Assembly (NCBI GenBank): GCA_022827685.1
Contig: JAJEIH010000152.1
Span: 1-49,404 of the forward strand
Length of the DNA: 49,404 nucleotides
DNA from: Alphaproteobacteria bacterium
Lineage (GTDB): Bacteria > Pseudomonadota > Alphaproteobacteria > Bin95
Direction of reading: 5' to 3'
A model generated the notes under the pieces. It was given only the letters and a program-made list of their open reading frames with translations, made no database searches and was not told the origin of the DNA. Position numbers and translations under genes: made by a program. This document shows, piece after piece, positions 1-7,803 of this stretch. The first letter of the stretch is position 1; each line of letters begins with the position of its first letter.

Positions 1-8
1 GCTGCCGC

Positions 9-210
9 AGCGGCGGGACCCTGATTCGCGCGTATCCTGCGCGCGCCTGTGCCGGCGCGGGCGCGCGTATCGCGGCGGCGCGGCTCGTGCGCCTGATTGC
101 GCGCGCGAGACGCAGGGCGCACCTCTCCTGTGCGTTTCTCAAGGTTTTTTTCGCGCCGGCGCGAAACGGGAGAAGAAGCGGCCCCGCGCGGACGCCGCCT
201 CCCCTCTTCC
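9..210. repeat. Dispersed GC-rich repeat, copy 1
   Basis: About 200 bp that closely matches 35843-36060, including a shared start (agcggcgggaccctgattcg), the same run of CG-rich blocks, a poly-T tract and a GAAAC-AGAAG-like tail, with small indels between copies. This copy contains a perfect 18-bp palindrome at 149-166 (TTTCGCGCC/GGCGCGAAA) preceded by a T-tract. The element lies upstream of cbiD and may begin before the window. Reading frames through it are low-complexity Arg/Ala-rich and not convincing as protein. The function is unknown; it could be a dispersed non-coding element or the remnant of one. Confidence 0.75.
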
Positions 211-409
211 GCCTCATATGGGAGCGGACATCCGGTGTTCAAGGCTATAGCAGGAATTAAATCTATTTTTATTCGTGTTCGATTCCCGCATGCCGCGGTT
301 TCCGGGCCTCAGATGGGTCGATCCTCCCGCCTGACGCCGGGCCGCGGCGCTCTCCGCGACGATGGCGAACCGGGGAGATAAACGGCGAAATCCGGGCTAA
401 GCTTCCCCG
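211..409. other. Intergenic region upstream of cbiD
   Basis: A short AT-rich patch (about 250-285) interrupts otherwise GC-rich DNA. I see no recognisable cobalamin riboswitch, tRNA or strong promoter here, although this would be the leader of the cobalamin gene cbiD. A GGGGAGAT purine run at 373-380 is too far from the cbiD ATG to be its ribosome-binding site. Confidence 0.4.
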
Positions 410-1465
410 ATGGCGGAACTTCGGCGGGGCTGGACGACGGGCGCCTGCGCGGCGGCGGCGGCGCGGGCCGCCTGCGAGCGCCTGCTCACGGGGCGCCTGC
501 CCGACCCGGTCGCCATAGACCTGCCGCGCGGCCTCAAGGCGTCCTTCCCGCTTGCCGAGACCGGGGAATGGGTCGGCGTGCGAAAAGACGCCGGCGACGA
601 CCCCGATGCCACCCACGGCGCCATCGTGCGCGCCCGCCTGCATCCCGCGCCGGCCGGCGCGGGCGTGCGGTTCCGCGCGGGGCCCGGCGTCGGCACCGTC
701 ACCCTGCCGGGCCTGCCGCTCGCGGTCGGCGAGCCCGCGATCAATCCGGGGCCGCGCGCCATCATCGCCGACAATCTCCGCGCCGTTGCGGACGAATACG
801 GACTCGGGGCGGACTTCGAGGCCGAAATCGGCATAGAGGACGGCGAGGCGCTGGCGCTCAGGACAGCCAATGCCCGGCTCGGCATCGCCGGCGGGCTCTC
901 CGTGCTCGGCACGACGGGGGTCGTCATCCCCTATTCCTGCGCCGCCTGGATCCATGCGGTGCATCGCGGCGTGGACGTGGCGCGGGCCGCCGGCCTCGAC
1001 CATGTCGGCGCGGCGACCGGGCGGGGCTCGGAGGCGGCCCTGCAGGCGCTGCTCGGCCTGCCGGACCACGGCATGATCGACATGGGCGATTTCGCGGGCG
1101 CGCTGCTCAAATATCTCCGCCGGCGGCCGGTGGCGCGGCTCAGCCTCGCGGGTGGATTCGGCAAGCTCTCCAAGCTGGCGGCGGGGCATCTGGACCTGCA
1201 TTCCGACCGCTTCGCCGTCGATATCCCGCGCCTCGCAGCGGAGCTGAAGGCGCTCGGCGGGCCGGACGCGAGCGGTGCGCGGAGCGCGGGCGCGGTGCTG
1301 GACCTTGCCGGCGGCCTGCCGCTTGCCCGGCGCATCGCCGAGCAGGCGCGCGAGACCGCACTCGCCGCGCTCGCCGGCGGCACGCAAGTCGATGTCCGCG
1401 TGATCGACCGGCGCGGCCGGGTGATCGGCGAGGCCGGCGTGGATCAAGGAAGCGGTCTGGAGTAA
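410..1465 (+). CDS. cbiD: Cobalt-precorrin-5B (C1)-methyltransferase CbiD
   Basis: A 351-residue protein with the CbiD N-terminal signature LRRGWTTGACAAAAARAA at residues 4-21, followed by the conserved PGLPLAVGEPAINPGPR stretch and the GDFAGALLKYLRR / GGFGKLSKLAAGHLDLHS region. CbiD methylates C1 of the corrin ring in the anaerobic-type cobalamin route, using S-adenosylmethionine in the cytoplasm. The length matches the family. The ATG at 410 is chosen because the family motif begins only three residues later; the ribosome-binding site is weak. The next plus-strand gene is cobK, so the two probably belong to one cobalamin cluster that is interrupted by an antisense toxin-antitoxin pair. Confidence 0.95.
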   Translation: MAELRRGWTTGACAAAAARAACERLLTGRLPDPVAIDLPRGLKASFPLAETGEWVGVRKDAGDDPDATHGAIVRARLHPAPAGAGVRFRAGPGVGTVTLPGLPLAVGEPAINPGPRAIIADNLRAVADEYGLGADFEAEIGIEDGEALALRTANARLGIAGGLSVLGTTGVVIPYSCAAWIHAVHRGVDVARAAGLDHVGAATGRGSEAALQALLGLPDHGMIDMGDFAGALLKYLRRRPVARLSLAGGFGKLSKLAAGHLDLHSDRFAVDIPRLAAELKALGGPDASGARSAGAVLDLAGGLPLARRIAEQARETALAALAGGTQVDVRVIDRRGRVIGEAGVDQGSGLE

Positions 1466-1472
1466 TCGCGTC

Positions 1473-1739
1473 TCAGCGATACACGTCTCTGCGATGGCGC
1501 ACCCGGATCACCAGCACGACGAGTTCCCCCTCCCGGATTTCGTAAACGACCCGATACTCGCCGACCCGGATTCGCCGCAATCCGCGCAGCTCTCCCTTCA
1601 GTGCGCTCCCTGTGAACGGGTTCCCGGCAAGGCTGTCGATCGCCTCGGCGATCCGCGCACGCGCCGGCCTGGCGATCCGGGCCAGCTCCCTGGCCGCGCT
1701 CCGCTTAATCCTGACCGAGCAGGTCACGCCTGACGTCAT
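1473..1739 (-). CDS. RelE/ParE-family toxin
   Basis: An 88-residue basic protein with the RelE/ParE toxin pattern: an N-terminal helical part (KRSAARELARIARPARARI), the central segment NPFTGSALKGELRGLRRIRV, then GEYRVVYEI and a C-terminal VIRVRHRRDVYR strand. Family members are small mRNA interferases or gyrase poisons neutralised by a cognate antitoxin. Its first codons overlap the end of the upstream antitoxin gene by 35 nt from this ATG; a GTG twelve bases downstream is an alternative start. It ends 7 nt from cbiD, to which it is convergent. RelE versus ParE activity cannot be decided from sequence alone. Confidence 0.88.
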   Translation of the reverse strand: MTSGVTCSVRIKRSAARELARIARPARARIAEAIDSLAGNPFTGSALKGELRGLRRIRVGEYRVVYEIREGELVVLVIRVRHRRDVYR

Positions 1740-1926
1740 CCCAGTCGAGCACCGGGTCGCCCGGGTCGCGGAGCCGGTCTATCGCAACACTCAGGTCGTC
1801 GAAATCCTCAACGTAGCGCTCGATGGCCTGGCGGATCACCTCCGCGCGGGACCGCTTGAGGTCCCGGGCAGCGTCGTCGAGGGCCCTGACCAGTTCATCG
1901 GGAAGCCGCGCTGAAACCTGTGTCAT
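1705..1926 (-). CDS. Ribbon-helix-helix antitoxin
   Basis: A 73-residue protein beginning MTQVSARLPDELVRALDDAA, a short beta strand followed by two helices typical of CopG/RHH DNA-binding domains. It continues with RSRAEVIRQAIERYV and an acidic C-terminal tail that would bind the toxin. The frame is open further upstream, but the ATG at 1926 places the RHH strand at the N-terminus as in the family, so longer starts are rejected. It is first in a two-gene operon with the overlapping toxin gene. Such antitoxins normally repress their own promoter, and an inverted repeat sits just upstream. Confidence 0.88.
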   Translation of the reverse strand: MTQVSARLPDELVRALDDAARDLKRSRAEVIRQAIERYVEDFDDLSVAIDRLRDPGDPVLDWDDVRRDLLGQD

Positions 1927-1951
1927 GGTTTGACTCCGGGCGAAGTCATTC

Positions 1952-1979
1952 AATGTCGAATACATTACGCCACTGTCAA
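1952..1979 (-). promoter_or_regulatory. Promoter/operator of the RHH-RelE pair
   Basis: On the minus strand a perfect -35 hexamer TTGACA lies at 1979-1974. The -10 region is weak (GACATT at 1957-1952). It overlaps the inverted repeat AATGT-N5-ACATT (1952-1966), a plausible operator for the RHH antitoxin. This is read from the sequence only. Confidence 0.5.
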
Positions 1980-2120
1980 GCGGTCGCATAGCCAGTTGCG
2001 AATGCCTTGACGCCTGCCCCGGTGAGGGTGACATTTCGCATGTGTACTCTCCCGGCTCCAGTTGCGGCATTCGTTTCCCCGTTGCAAGTGTCGAGAGAGA
2101 AACGACGCTTTGCCAGATAG

Positions 2121-2894
2121 TTGGCGCCCAAAGGTGCAAGGCCGGTGGGTAGGCCCCGCATCCTCATCCTGGGCGGGACGGGCGAGGGGGCGGCGATTGC
2201 GCGCGCGCTCGGCGGCCGCGCCGAAGTGACGAGTTCGCTTGCAGGCCGGACGAAGCGCCCGGCGGCGCTTGCGGGGGAGGTCCGGAGCGGCGGCTTCGGC
2301 GGCGTCGAGGGCCTTGCGCGCTATCTCGGCGAGCAGCGCATCGACCGGCTCATAGATGCGACGCATCCCTTTGCCGCGCGCATCTCGGCCAATGCGCGCG
2401 AGGCGGCGGAGCGGGCGGACGTGCCCCGGCTTGCGGTCGAGCGGCCCATGTGGCGGCGGCAGCCGGGAGACCGCTGGATTTGCGTGGCCGACGCGGCGGC
2501 GGCCGCCCGGGCTTTGCCGGACCTGCCGGACGCGGTGTTCCTGACGCTGGGCCCCGGCGACCTCGACGCCTTTGCGGGGCTCGGCGGCCGGCGCTTCGTG
2601 CTGCGGCGCATCGACCCCGGCCCCTCGCCGCTGGCCGGCGCGGAGGTGGTGCTGGCGCGCGGCCCCTTCGATCTCGCAGGGGAACGCAGGCTGTTCGAGG
2701 ACTACGGCGTGGGCACGCTGGTGACGCGGGCCTCGGGCGGCGCGGCCACGGAAGCCAAGATCGCCGCTGCGCGCGAACGCGGCGTTCCGGTCGTGATGAT
2801 CCGCCGGCCGCCGGCGGAACCGGGCCCGCGCGTTTCCAGCGTTGAAGCGGCCGTCGCGTGGGCGCTCAACAGCGCCGGCAGCGGATCTTCTTGA
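2121..2894 (+). CDS. cobK: Precorrin-6A/cobalt-precorrin-6A reductase CobK/CbiJ
   Basis: A 257-residue protein with the N-terminal nucleotide-binding motif RILILGGTGEGAAIARAL, the IDATHPFAARISANA segment and the C-terminal TRASGGAATEAKIAAARERG region that characterise CobK. The enzyme reduces precorrin-6A with NADPH in corrin ring synthesis. The start given is TTG; a GTG at 2145 is equally possible and lies nearer the conserved motif. It follows cbiD with the antisense toxin-antitoxin pair between them. Its last 29 nt overlap the 3' end of a convergent small gene. No cobalamin riboswitch was recognised in the preceding 190 nt. Confidence 0.93.
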   Translation: MAPKGARPVGRPRILILGGTGEGAAIARALGGRAEVTSSLAGRTKRPAALAGEVRSGGFGGVEGLARYLGEQRIDRLIDATHPFAARISANAREAAERADVPRLAVERPMWRRQPGDRWICVADAAAAARALPDLPDAVFLTLGPGDLDAFAGLGGRRFVLRRIDPGPSPLAGAEVVLARGPFDLAGERRLFEDYGVGTLVTRASGGAATEAKIAAARERGVPVVMIRRPPAEPGPRVSSVEAAVAWALNSAGSGSS

Positions 2895-3051
2895 ACACCT
2901 GGTCGCGGTCGCCGTCCACGGCCAGCCAGTCCAGCAGGCAGCGCAGCGCCTTGCCCCGGTCCGGCAGCCGGTAGTCCTTCACCACGTCGTCCAGCAGCGT
3001 GAGCATGTCGGGATTCAGTTCGACCTCGACCGTCACCTTGTCACCGGCCAT
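2866..3051 (-). CDS. Conserved-looking small protein, RHH-like
   Basis: A 61-residue protein starting MAGDKVTVEVELNPDMLTLL. The pattern (short hydrophobic strand, then helices with LDDVVKDYRLPDRGKALRCLLDW) resembles small ribbon-helix-helix proteins, and the C-terminus ends in a CRRC motif. It lies 15 nt downstream of the cytochrome oxidase subunit IV gene on the same strand, so the two may be co-transcribed. The coding potential is supported by a clear ATG, the strand-helix pattern and its position; the function is unknown. It overlaps the end of cobK on the opposite strand. Confidence 0.65.
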   Translation of the reverse strand: MAGDKVTVEVELNPDMLTLLDDVVKDYRLPDRGKALRCLLDWLAVDGDRDQVFKKIRCRRC

Positions 3052-3066
3052 CGCCTTGCCTCCGCG

Positions 3067-3198
3067 TTAGAGCAGCGTTGCCGCCAGAATGACCAGCAGG
3101 AGGATCACCCCGCCCGTGGACCAGCCGAGGAACCTGCAGAAACCGCCCCAGATATGCTGGTGGCGCGCCTCTTCCGCCGCCGCATTGTATTCCACCAT
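3067..3198 (-). CDS. aa3-type cytochrome c oxidase subunit IV (43 aa)
   Basis: A very short gene whose product begins MVEYNAAAEEARHQHIWGGF and continues with a single transmembrane helix (STGGVILLLVILAATLL). The His-x-x-Trp-x-Gly-Phe block before one C-terminal helix is the pattern of the bacterial aa3 oxidase subunit IV family (PF07835), which in Rhodobacter and Paracoccus is a roughly 45-residue accessory subunit. A strong ribosome-binding site (GGGGAGG) precedes the ATG and a TATAGT -10 box lies further upstream. The catalytic subunits are not in this window, which is usual for this gene. Family assignment is by recognition; it was not searched. Confidence 0.8.
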   Translation of the reverse strand: MVEYNAAAEEARHQHIWGGFCRFLGWSTGGVILLLVILAATLL

Positions 3199-3233
3199 CG
3201 GACGCAAACCTCCCCGTGAGACAAGCCGTCGGC

Positions 3234-3239
3234 ACTATA
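3234..3239 (-). promoter_or_regulatory. -10 box for subunit IV gene
   Basis: TATAGT on the minus strand, about 35 nt upstream of the ATG, in the gap after purN. The -35 region is poor, so this is tentative. Confidence 0.4.
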
Positions 3240-3257
3240 GCCGGACGCCTGTTGCCC

Positions 3258-3881
3258 TCACTGCGACGGATTGACCGGCGGACGGCCCGAATCGACTGCC
3301 ACGACCCGCTCCTTCTCCACTTTCACGCGGCCCTCCGCGATCCAGCCTACCGCCATCGGCAGCACCCGGTGCTCGCGCGCCAGCACGCGGGCGGCCAGCG
3401 TCTCTTCCGTGTCGTCGGGGCTTACCGGCACCGCCGCCTGGAGGATGATCGGCCCGGCGTCCAGCTCCGCGCGGACGAAATGCACCGTGCAGCCATGCCA
3501 GCGCACGCCGGCTTCCAGCGCGCGCCTGTGCGTGTCGAGGCCCCGGAAGGCCGGCAGCAGCGAGGGGTGAATATTGATGCACCGGTCGCGCCATCGGTCC
3601 ACGAAACGCGGCCCCAGCACGCGCATGAAGCCCGCCAGCACGACAAGCCCGATGTCCGCCGCCCGGAGCTCGCCATCCAGCGCATCCTCGAACGCCTGGC
3701 GGTCGGCGAAATCGCGGTGCGGCAGGGTCAGCGCCGACACGCCCGCCGCCTGGGCCCTCGCAAGACCCTGAGCCCCTGCGACATTGGAAATCGCCACCGC
3801 GACCTCCCAGGAGGCCGCGCGCGCATCCAGCAGCGCCTGGAGGTTGCTGCCCCTGCCGGACAGCAGCACGCCGACCTTCAC
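3258..3881 (-). CDS. purN: Phosphoribosylglycinamide formyltransferase PurN
   Basis: A 207-residue protein with the GAR transformylase hallmarks: the phosphate-binding loop [13 protein letters not shown] near the N-terminus, the catalytic block [17 protein letters not shown] (Asn and His of the Asn-His-Asp triad) and [19 protein letters not shown] carrying the Asp. It transfers the formyl group of 10-formyltetrahydrofolate to glycinamide ribonucleotide, the third step of purine synthesis. The GTG start overlaps the TGA of purM as GTGA, so translation is probably coupled. Longer upstream frames are rejected because they run into purM sequence. Confidence 0.96.
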   Translation of the reverse strand: MKVGVLLSGRGSNLQALLDARAASWEVAVAISNVAGAQGLARAQAAGVSALTLPHRDFADRQAFEDALDGELRAADIGLVVLAGFMRVLGPRFVDRWRDRCINIHPSLLPAFRGLDTHRRALEAGVRWHGCTVHFVRAELDAGPIILQAAVPVSPDDTEETLAARVLAREHRVLPMAVGWIAEGRVKVEKERVVAVDSGRPPVNPSQ

Positions 3882-4924
3882 CGCCGCCACCCTTCGAGGC
3901 CGTCGAGGGCAGTCCCTTCGCCTTCCACGACCCCGCCGATACGGAAGACCGTCTCGCCCGCCGCCTCGAAAGACGCCGCCAGCGCCTCCGCCCGCTCCGG
4001 CTGGACCGTGACGGCCATGCCGATGCCGCAATTGAAGGTGCGGGCGAGCTCCTCAGGCGCAACATGGCCCGCAAGCCACTCGAAGACGGGCGGCAAAGGC
4101 CAGGCGGCGCAGTCGATCCGCATGGCGAGGCCCGGCGGCAGGCCGCGCGGCGGGTTTTCCACGAGGCCGCCGCCGGTGATGTGCGCCAGCGCCCGGACCC
4201 CGCCTTCGGCGAGCGCCGCCAGCACCGGACGCACATAGATGCGCGTCGGGCGGAGCAGGGCCTCGCCGAGCGCGCCCTCCGAGAAGGGCGACGAACCGCC
4301 GAGGTCGAGACCCTCCCGCTCGACGATGCGGCGGACGAGCGAGAAGCCGTTGGCGTGCAGGCCGTCCGAGGCGAGGCCCAGAACGACGTCTCCCGGCCGG
4401 GCGCCGGGTTGTTTCATCCGCCCGCGCTCGACCGCGCCGACGGCAAAGCCCGCGAGGTCGTAGCGCCCTGCCGGGTAGAAGCCCGGCATTTCCGCCGTCT
4501 CGCCGCCGATGAGCGCGCAGCCGGCGGCGATACAGCCCTCGGCGATCCCTTCCACGACCGCGGCGGCCGCATCCGCATCCAGGGCGCCGGTTGCGAAATA
4601 GTCGAGGAAGAACAGCGGTTCCGCCCCCTGCGCGGCGAGGTCGTTCACGCACATCGCCACGAGGTCGATGCCCACGCCGCGATGACGGCCTGCGGCCTGG
4701 GCGATCTCCAGCTTGGTGCCGACCCCGTCGGTCGATGCCACCAGCACCGGGTCGCGGAACCCGGCGGCGCGGAGGTCGAAGAAGCCGCCGAAGCCGCCGA
4801 GCCGCCCGTCGGCGCCCGGCCGCGCGGTGCGCGCCGCCGCCGGCGCGATGCGGCGCACCAGCGTCTCTCCGGCGTCGATATCGACGCCGGCCGCCTTGTA
4901 TGTCGCGCCTTCCCTGCTCGCCAT
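3878..4924 (-). CDS. purM: Phosphoribosylformylglycinamidine cyclo-ligase PurM
   Basis: A 348-residue protein with the PurM/AIR synthetase motifs [49 protein letters not shown] and [15 protein letters not shown]. It closes the imidazole ring of FGAM to AIR using ATP. The ATG at 4924 gives [20 protein letters not shown], the usual N-terminus. The frame remains open for another 1.7 kb upstream, but that stretch is antisense to two well-supported genes. It is divergent from the DUF2066 gene and directly followed by purN. Confidence 0.96.
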   Translation of the reverse strand: MASREGATYKAAGVDIDAGETLVRRIAPAAARTARPGADGRLGGFGGFFDLRAAGFRDPVLVASTDGVGTKLEIAQAAGRHRGVGIDLVAMCVNDLAAQGAEPLFFLDYFATGALDADAAAAVVEGIAEGCIAAGCALIGGETAEMPGFYPAGRYDLAGFAVGAVERGRMKQPGARPGDVVLGLASDGLHANGFSLVRRIVEREGLDLGGSSPFSEGALGEALLRPTRIYVRPVLAALAEGGVRALAHITGGGLVENPPRGLPPGLAMRIDCAAWPLPPVFEWLAGHVAPEELARTFNCGIGMAVTVQPERAEALAASFEAAGETVFRIGGVVEGEGTALDGLEGWRR

Positions 4925-4981
4925 GTCACCTCGGGGGCGGTATAGTCCGGGCCGACAATATCCATCGGGCGAAGAGGCGCA

Positions 4982-6166
4982 ATGCGAGCGTTGTTCGGGC
5001 CGGCGGCGGCGACGACGCCGCCATCCCTGCGATCCGCCGCGTTGCGCGCGGCGGCGGCGCTGACGCCGCCATCCCTTCGGGACGCCGCGTTGCGCGCGGC
5101 GGCGACGCTTGCGGTCCTGTTGCCGGGCGGGCCGGCCGCCGCTGCGGTCGATCTCTTTACGGTGCAGGACATCTCCGTGGACGCATCGGCGCCCTCGACC
5201 GCCGAAGCGAAGCAGGCCGCCATGGCCGAGGCCCGCGCGGAGGCCTTCGATACTCTCCTGCGCCGCCTGACGCTTCGCAGGGACCAGGACCGGCTGCCGG
5301 AGGCGGACACCGGGACCGTCGCGGCGGCGATGCGCAGCGTGCAGGTGCTGGAAGAGCGCCAGTCGCCGGTGCGCTATATCGCGCGCGTCTCCATCGGCTT
5401 CCACCCGGAGCCCGTGCGCACGCTGCTGCGGGAAGCCGGCATCCCGTTCTCGGAGGCCGTGAGCGGGCCCGTGGCCGTCTTTCCCGTCTATGACTGGGGA
5501 CCGTTGCGCCTCCTGTTCGAGGACGCCAACCCCTGGCGCGCGGCTTGGGCGCAGCGCCGGGCGGCGAACGAGCCGGTGCCGCTTGCGCTGCCGGCGCCCG
5601 GCGCCCCCGCAATGCCCGCGGCGGACAGCGCGGCCGAGGGCGACCGCGCCCGCCTGTTGCAGGCGGCCGCCCGCATGGGCGCCCGGCGCGCGCTGGTCGC
5701 CCATGCCGTCTATCGCCTGGAGGGGCAACGCACCCGCCCGGTGCTGGAGGTCGCGCTCAGGCGTCTCGGGGCGGGCGAGGCGGCGGCCGTCAAGACGCTG
5801 CGAATCGAGGGACGGGCCGGAGAGACGGTCGAAAGCCTCTGCGCGCGCGCCGCGGCCGAAGCGGCGGCGCAGATCCAGGAAAGCTGGAAGCGCGCCAATC
5901 TGGTGGCGGCCGATGCGCCGGCGGAGCCCTTCGAGGCGGTGGCGCCGCTCGGCGGGCTCGGAGACCTCATCGCGGTGAAGGATGCGCTCAAGGCGGCCGG
6001 CGGCGTGCGGCAGGTCCGGCTCGTCGAACTGGCGCGCAGCCGGGCGGTCTTCCGGTTCCGGTTCGCGGGCGGCGCGGAGCGCCTCGGAGGCGTGCTGGAG
6101 CGCCACGGCCTCGCGCTGGAACGGAGCGGCGGCAATGCCTGGACGCTCCGCCCGATTGACCGCTGA
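4982..6166 (+). CDS. DUF2066 domain protein, exported
   Basis: A 394-residue protein with an unusually long Ala/Arg-rich N-terminus followed by a hydrophobic stretch and an AAAA-type signal cleavage region before [15 protein letters not shown]. The segment from there, including [21 protein letters not shown] and the [20 protein letters not shown] strand, matches the DUF2066 family. In alphaproteobacteria this family commonly lies next to purMN and a CDP-alcohol phosphatidyltransferase, as here. The molecular function is unknown; a periplasmic location is inferred from the signal peptide. The N-terminus contains a 48-bp tandem duplication that encodes two copies of a 16-residue unit. Confidence 0.88.
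   Translation: MRALFGPAAATTPPSLRSAALRAAAALTPPSLRDAALRAAATLAVLLPGGPAAAAVDLFTVQDISVDASAPSTAEAKQAAMAEARAEAFDTLLRRLTLRRDQDRLPEADTGTVAAAMRSVQVLEERQSPVRYIARVSIGFHPEPVRTLLREAGIPFSEAVSGPVAVFPVYDWGPLRLLFEDANPWRAAWAQRRAANEPVPLALPAPGAPAMPAADSAAEGDRARLLQAAARMGARRALVAHAVYRLEGQRTRPVLEVALRRLGAGEAAAVKTLRIEGRAGETVESLCARAAAEAAAQIQESWKRANLVAADAPAEPFEAVAPLGGLGDLIAVKDALKAAGGVRQVRLVELARSRAVFRFRFAGGAERLGGVLERHGLALERSGGNAWTLRPIDR
5014..5109 (+). repeat. 48-bp tandem duplication in a signal-peptide region
   Basis: Two 48-bp units (5014-5061 and 5062-5109) share gacgccgccatccc...gccgcgttgcgcgcggcggcg. They encode [14 protein letters not shown] and [14 protein letters not shown], so the duplication lengthens the N-region of the exported DUF2066 protein without shifting frame. 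Confidence 0.85.
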
Positions 6167-6184
6167 GGCCGGCGCACCCCGACG

Positions 6185-6742
6185 ATGACCCTGCCCAACG
6201 CGATCACGCTCGCCCGCCTGCTGGCGGTGCCCCTGGCCGTCTGGCTGGTGGTGCGCGGCTGGTACGAGGCGGCGCTCTGGCTGTTCCTGCTGGCCGGCCT
6301 TTCCGACGCCGTGGACGGCTGGCTGGCGCGCCGGCTCGGGCAGGTGTCCCGCCTCGGCAGCCTGCTCGACCCGGTCGCCGACAAGGCGCTGCTGGTCTCC
6401 GTGTTCATCTCCCTCGGCGTCCGCGACCTGCTGCCCGCCTGGCTCGTGATCCTGGTGGTGTTCCGCGACGCGCTGATTATCTCCGGCTGGTTGCTCGGCC
6501 AGATGCTCATGCCGTCCGCCCAGCCGGTGCGGCCGCACTGGACGAGCAAGCTGAACACCTGCGTGCAGCTTGCCTTCGCCGCGGGCGTGCTCGCCATGCT
6601 GGCCTGGCAGTTCCACATTCCGGTCGCCCTGGAGGCCGCCTGCGCCGTCGTCGCCGTGACGACCGCCGTATCCGGCGGGGTCTATGTCGTCACCTGGATG
6701 CGCGGCATGATGCGGCTCGAACGGGGAGGCGGTGCCGCATGA
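6185..6742 (+). CDS. CDP-alcohol phosphatidyltransferase family protein
   Basis: A 185-residue integral membrane protein with the complete CDP-alcohol phosphotransferase motif D-x2-DG-x2-AR-x8-G-x3-D-x3-D at residues 41-67 ([10 protein letters not shown] through LLDPVADK). These enzymes make phospholipids by moving a CDP-linked phosphatidyl group onto an alcohol. The starting segment [20 protein letters not shown] is typical of PgsA-like members. Its substrate (glycerol 3-phosphate or another alcohol) is not set by the motif. The gene sits 18 nt after the DUF2066 gene and overlaps the next gene by ATGA. Confidence 0.92.
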   Translation: MTLPNAITLARLLAVPLAVWLVVRGWYEAALWLFLLAGLSDAVDGWLARRLGQVSRLGSLLDPVADKALLVSVFISLGVRDLLPAWLVILVVFRDALIISGWLLGQMLMPSAQPVRPHWTSKLNTCVQLAFAAGVLAMLAWQFHIPVALEAACAVVAVTTAVSGGVYVVTWMRGMMRLERGGGAA

Positions 6743-7803
6743 GTCCTGCGAAGCAGACCGGCATCTGGCTTGCTGTCGCGCTCGCGGCGGTGCTCTTCCT
6801 CGCGCTCTTCCAGGACATATTGCTGCCCTTCGTCGCCGGCATCGCCATCGCCTATTTCCTCGACCCGCTGGTGGACCGGCTGGAGCGCCGCGGCGTCGGG
6901 CGGACGGTCGGGGCCCTGCTCGTGCTCGCCGGATTCGCGGTGGCGAGCTTCGGCGTGCTGCTGCTGCTCCTGCCGGTGGTCAACGCCCAGCTCGGCGGTC
7001 TCGCCGCCGCGCTGCCCGGCTATATCGAAACCCTGGAGCAGGTCCTCTCGCGGGTGACCGCGCGGCTGCAGGCGGAGTTCTCGCCCGAGGACATGGAAGG
7101 CATCCGCCGGGCGCTGGCCGGCCATGTCGCAACCGCCGCCGGCTGGGCGGGCGAGATCGTCGGGCGCGTGCTGGGCAGCGGGCTGGCGCTCGTCAACCTG
7201 CTCGGCCTCGCGATCGTCACGCCCGTCGTCGCCTTCTACCTGTTGCGCGACTGGGACCGGATCGTCTCCGCCATGGACGGCCTGCTGCCGCGCCGGAGCG
7301 CGCCCGTCATCCGCAAGCAGGCGGCGCTGATCGACACGACGCTCGCCGGCTTCGTGCGCGGCCAGGCCACGGTCTGCATCCTGCTCGGCCTCGGCTACGG
7401 GTGCCTGCTGATGCTGGCCGGGCTCGATTTCGGCTTCATCGTCGGCATCTTCTCGGGCCTGGTTTCCTTCATCCCCTATGTCGGCAGCGTGCTGGGCGGG
7501 CTGATTTCCATCGGGCTGGCGCTGGACCAGTTCGAGTCGCTCTGGCGGGTGGGGCTGGTGGCCGCGATCTTCGTCGCCGGGCAGGCCATCGAGGGCAACT
7601 ACCTCACCCCGAAGCTGGTGGGCGACCGGGTCGGCCTGCATCCGGTCTGGGTGATCTTCGCGCTGTTTGCCGGCGGGTCGCTGCTGGGCTTCGTCGGCAT
7701 GCTGGTCGCGCTGCCGGCGGCCGCGGCCATCGGGGTGCTGGCGCGCTTCGCCATCGAGCAATACCGGGAGAGCCGCCTTTATGGCTCCGACGACGCCTCG
7801 TAA
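6739..7803 (+). CDS. AI-2E/PerM family permease
   Basis: A 354-residue multi-pass membrane protein of the AI-2E transporter (PerM/YdiK/TqsA) family. It has paired N-terminal helices ([20 protein letters not shown]), a soluble loop containing [19 protein letters not shown], the conserved [12 protein letters not shown] segment and the C-terminal [17 protein letters not shown] and [19 protein letters not shown] motifs. Family members move small molecules or ions; the substrate here is unknown. It overlaps the upstream gene by ATGA and the downstream hdaA start by 23 nt, so the set is probably translationally coupled. Confidence 0.92.
   Translation: MSPAKQTGIWLAVALAAVLFLALFQDILLPFVAGIAIAYFLDPLVDRLERRGVGRTVGALLVLAGFAVASFGVLLLLLPVVNAQLGGLAAALPGYIETLEQVLSRVTARLQAEFSPEDMEGIRRALAGHVATAAGWAGEIVGRVLGSGLALVNLLGLAIVTPVVAFYLLRDWDRIVSAMDGLLPRRSAPVIRKQAALIDTTLAGFVRGQATVCILLGLGYGCLLMLAGLDFGFIVGIFSGLVSFIPYVGSVLGGLISIGLALDQFESLWRVGLVAAIFVAGQAIEGNYLTPKLVGDRVGLHPVWVIFALFAGGSLLGFVGMLVALPAAAAIGVLARFAIEQYRESRLYGSDDAS

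Noticed and set aside
275-300. tRNA-like T-arm (GTTCGATTCC) upstream of cbiD
   Set aside because: The flanking bases do not form a T-stem and no acceptor, D or anticodon arms are present.
97-381. Arg-rich open frame across repeat copy 1
   Set aside because: It has no family features, its frame is not kept in repeat copy 2, and its composition is low-complexity.
1969-2120. Possible cobalamin riboswitch before cobK (GCCACTG at 1969)
   Set aside because: Only one short B12-box-like word is present, and no other conserved core element was found.
4925-6616. Upstream extension of the purM frame to 912 codons
   Set aside because: It is antisense to the DUF2066 and CDP-alcohol phosphatidyltransferase genes, and the PurM family N-terminus begins at 4924.
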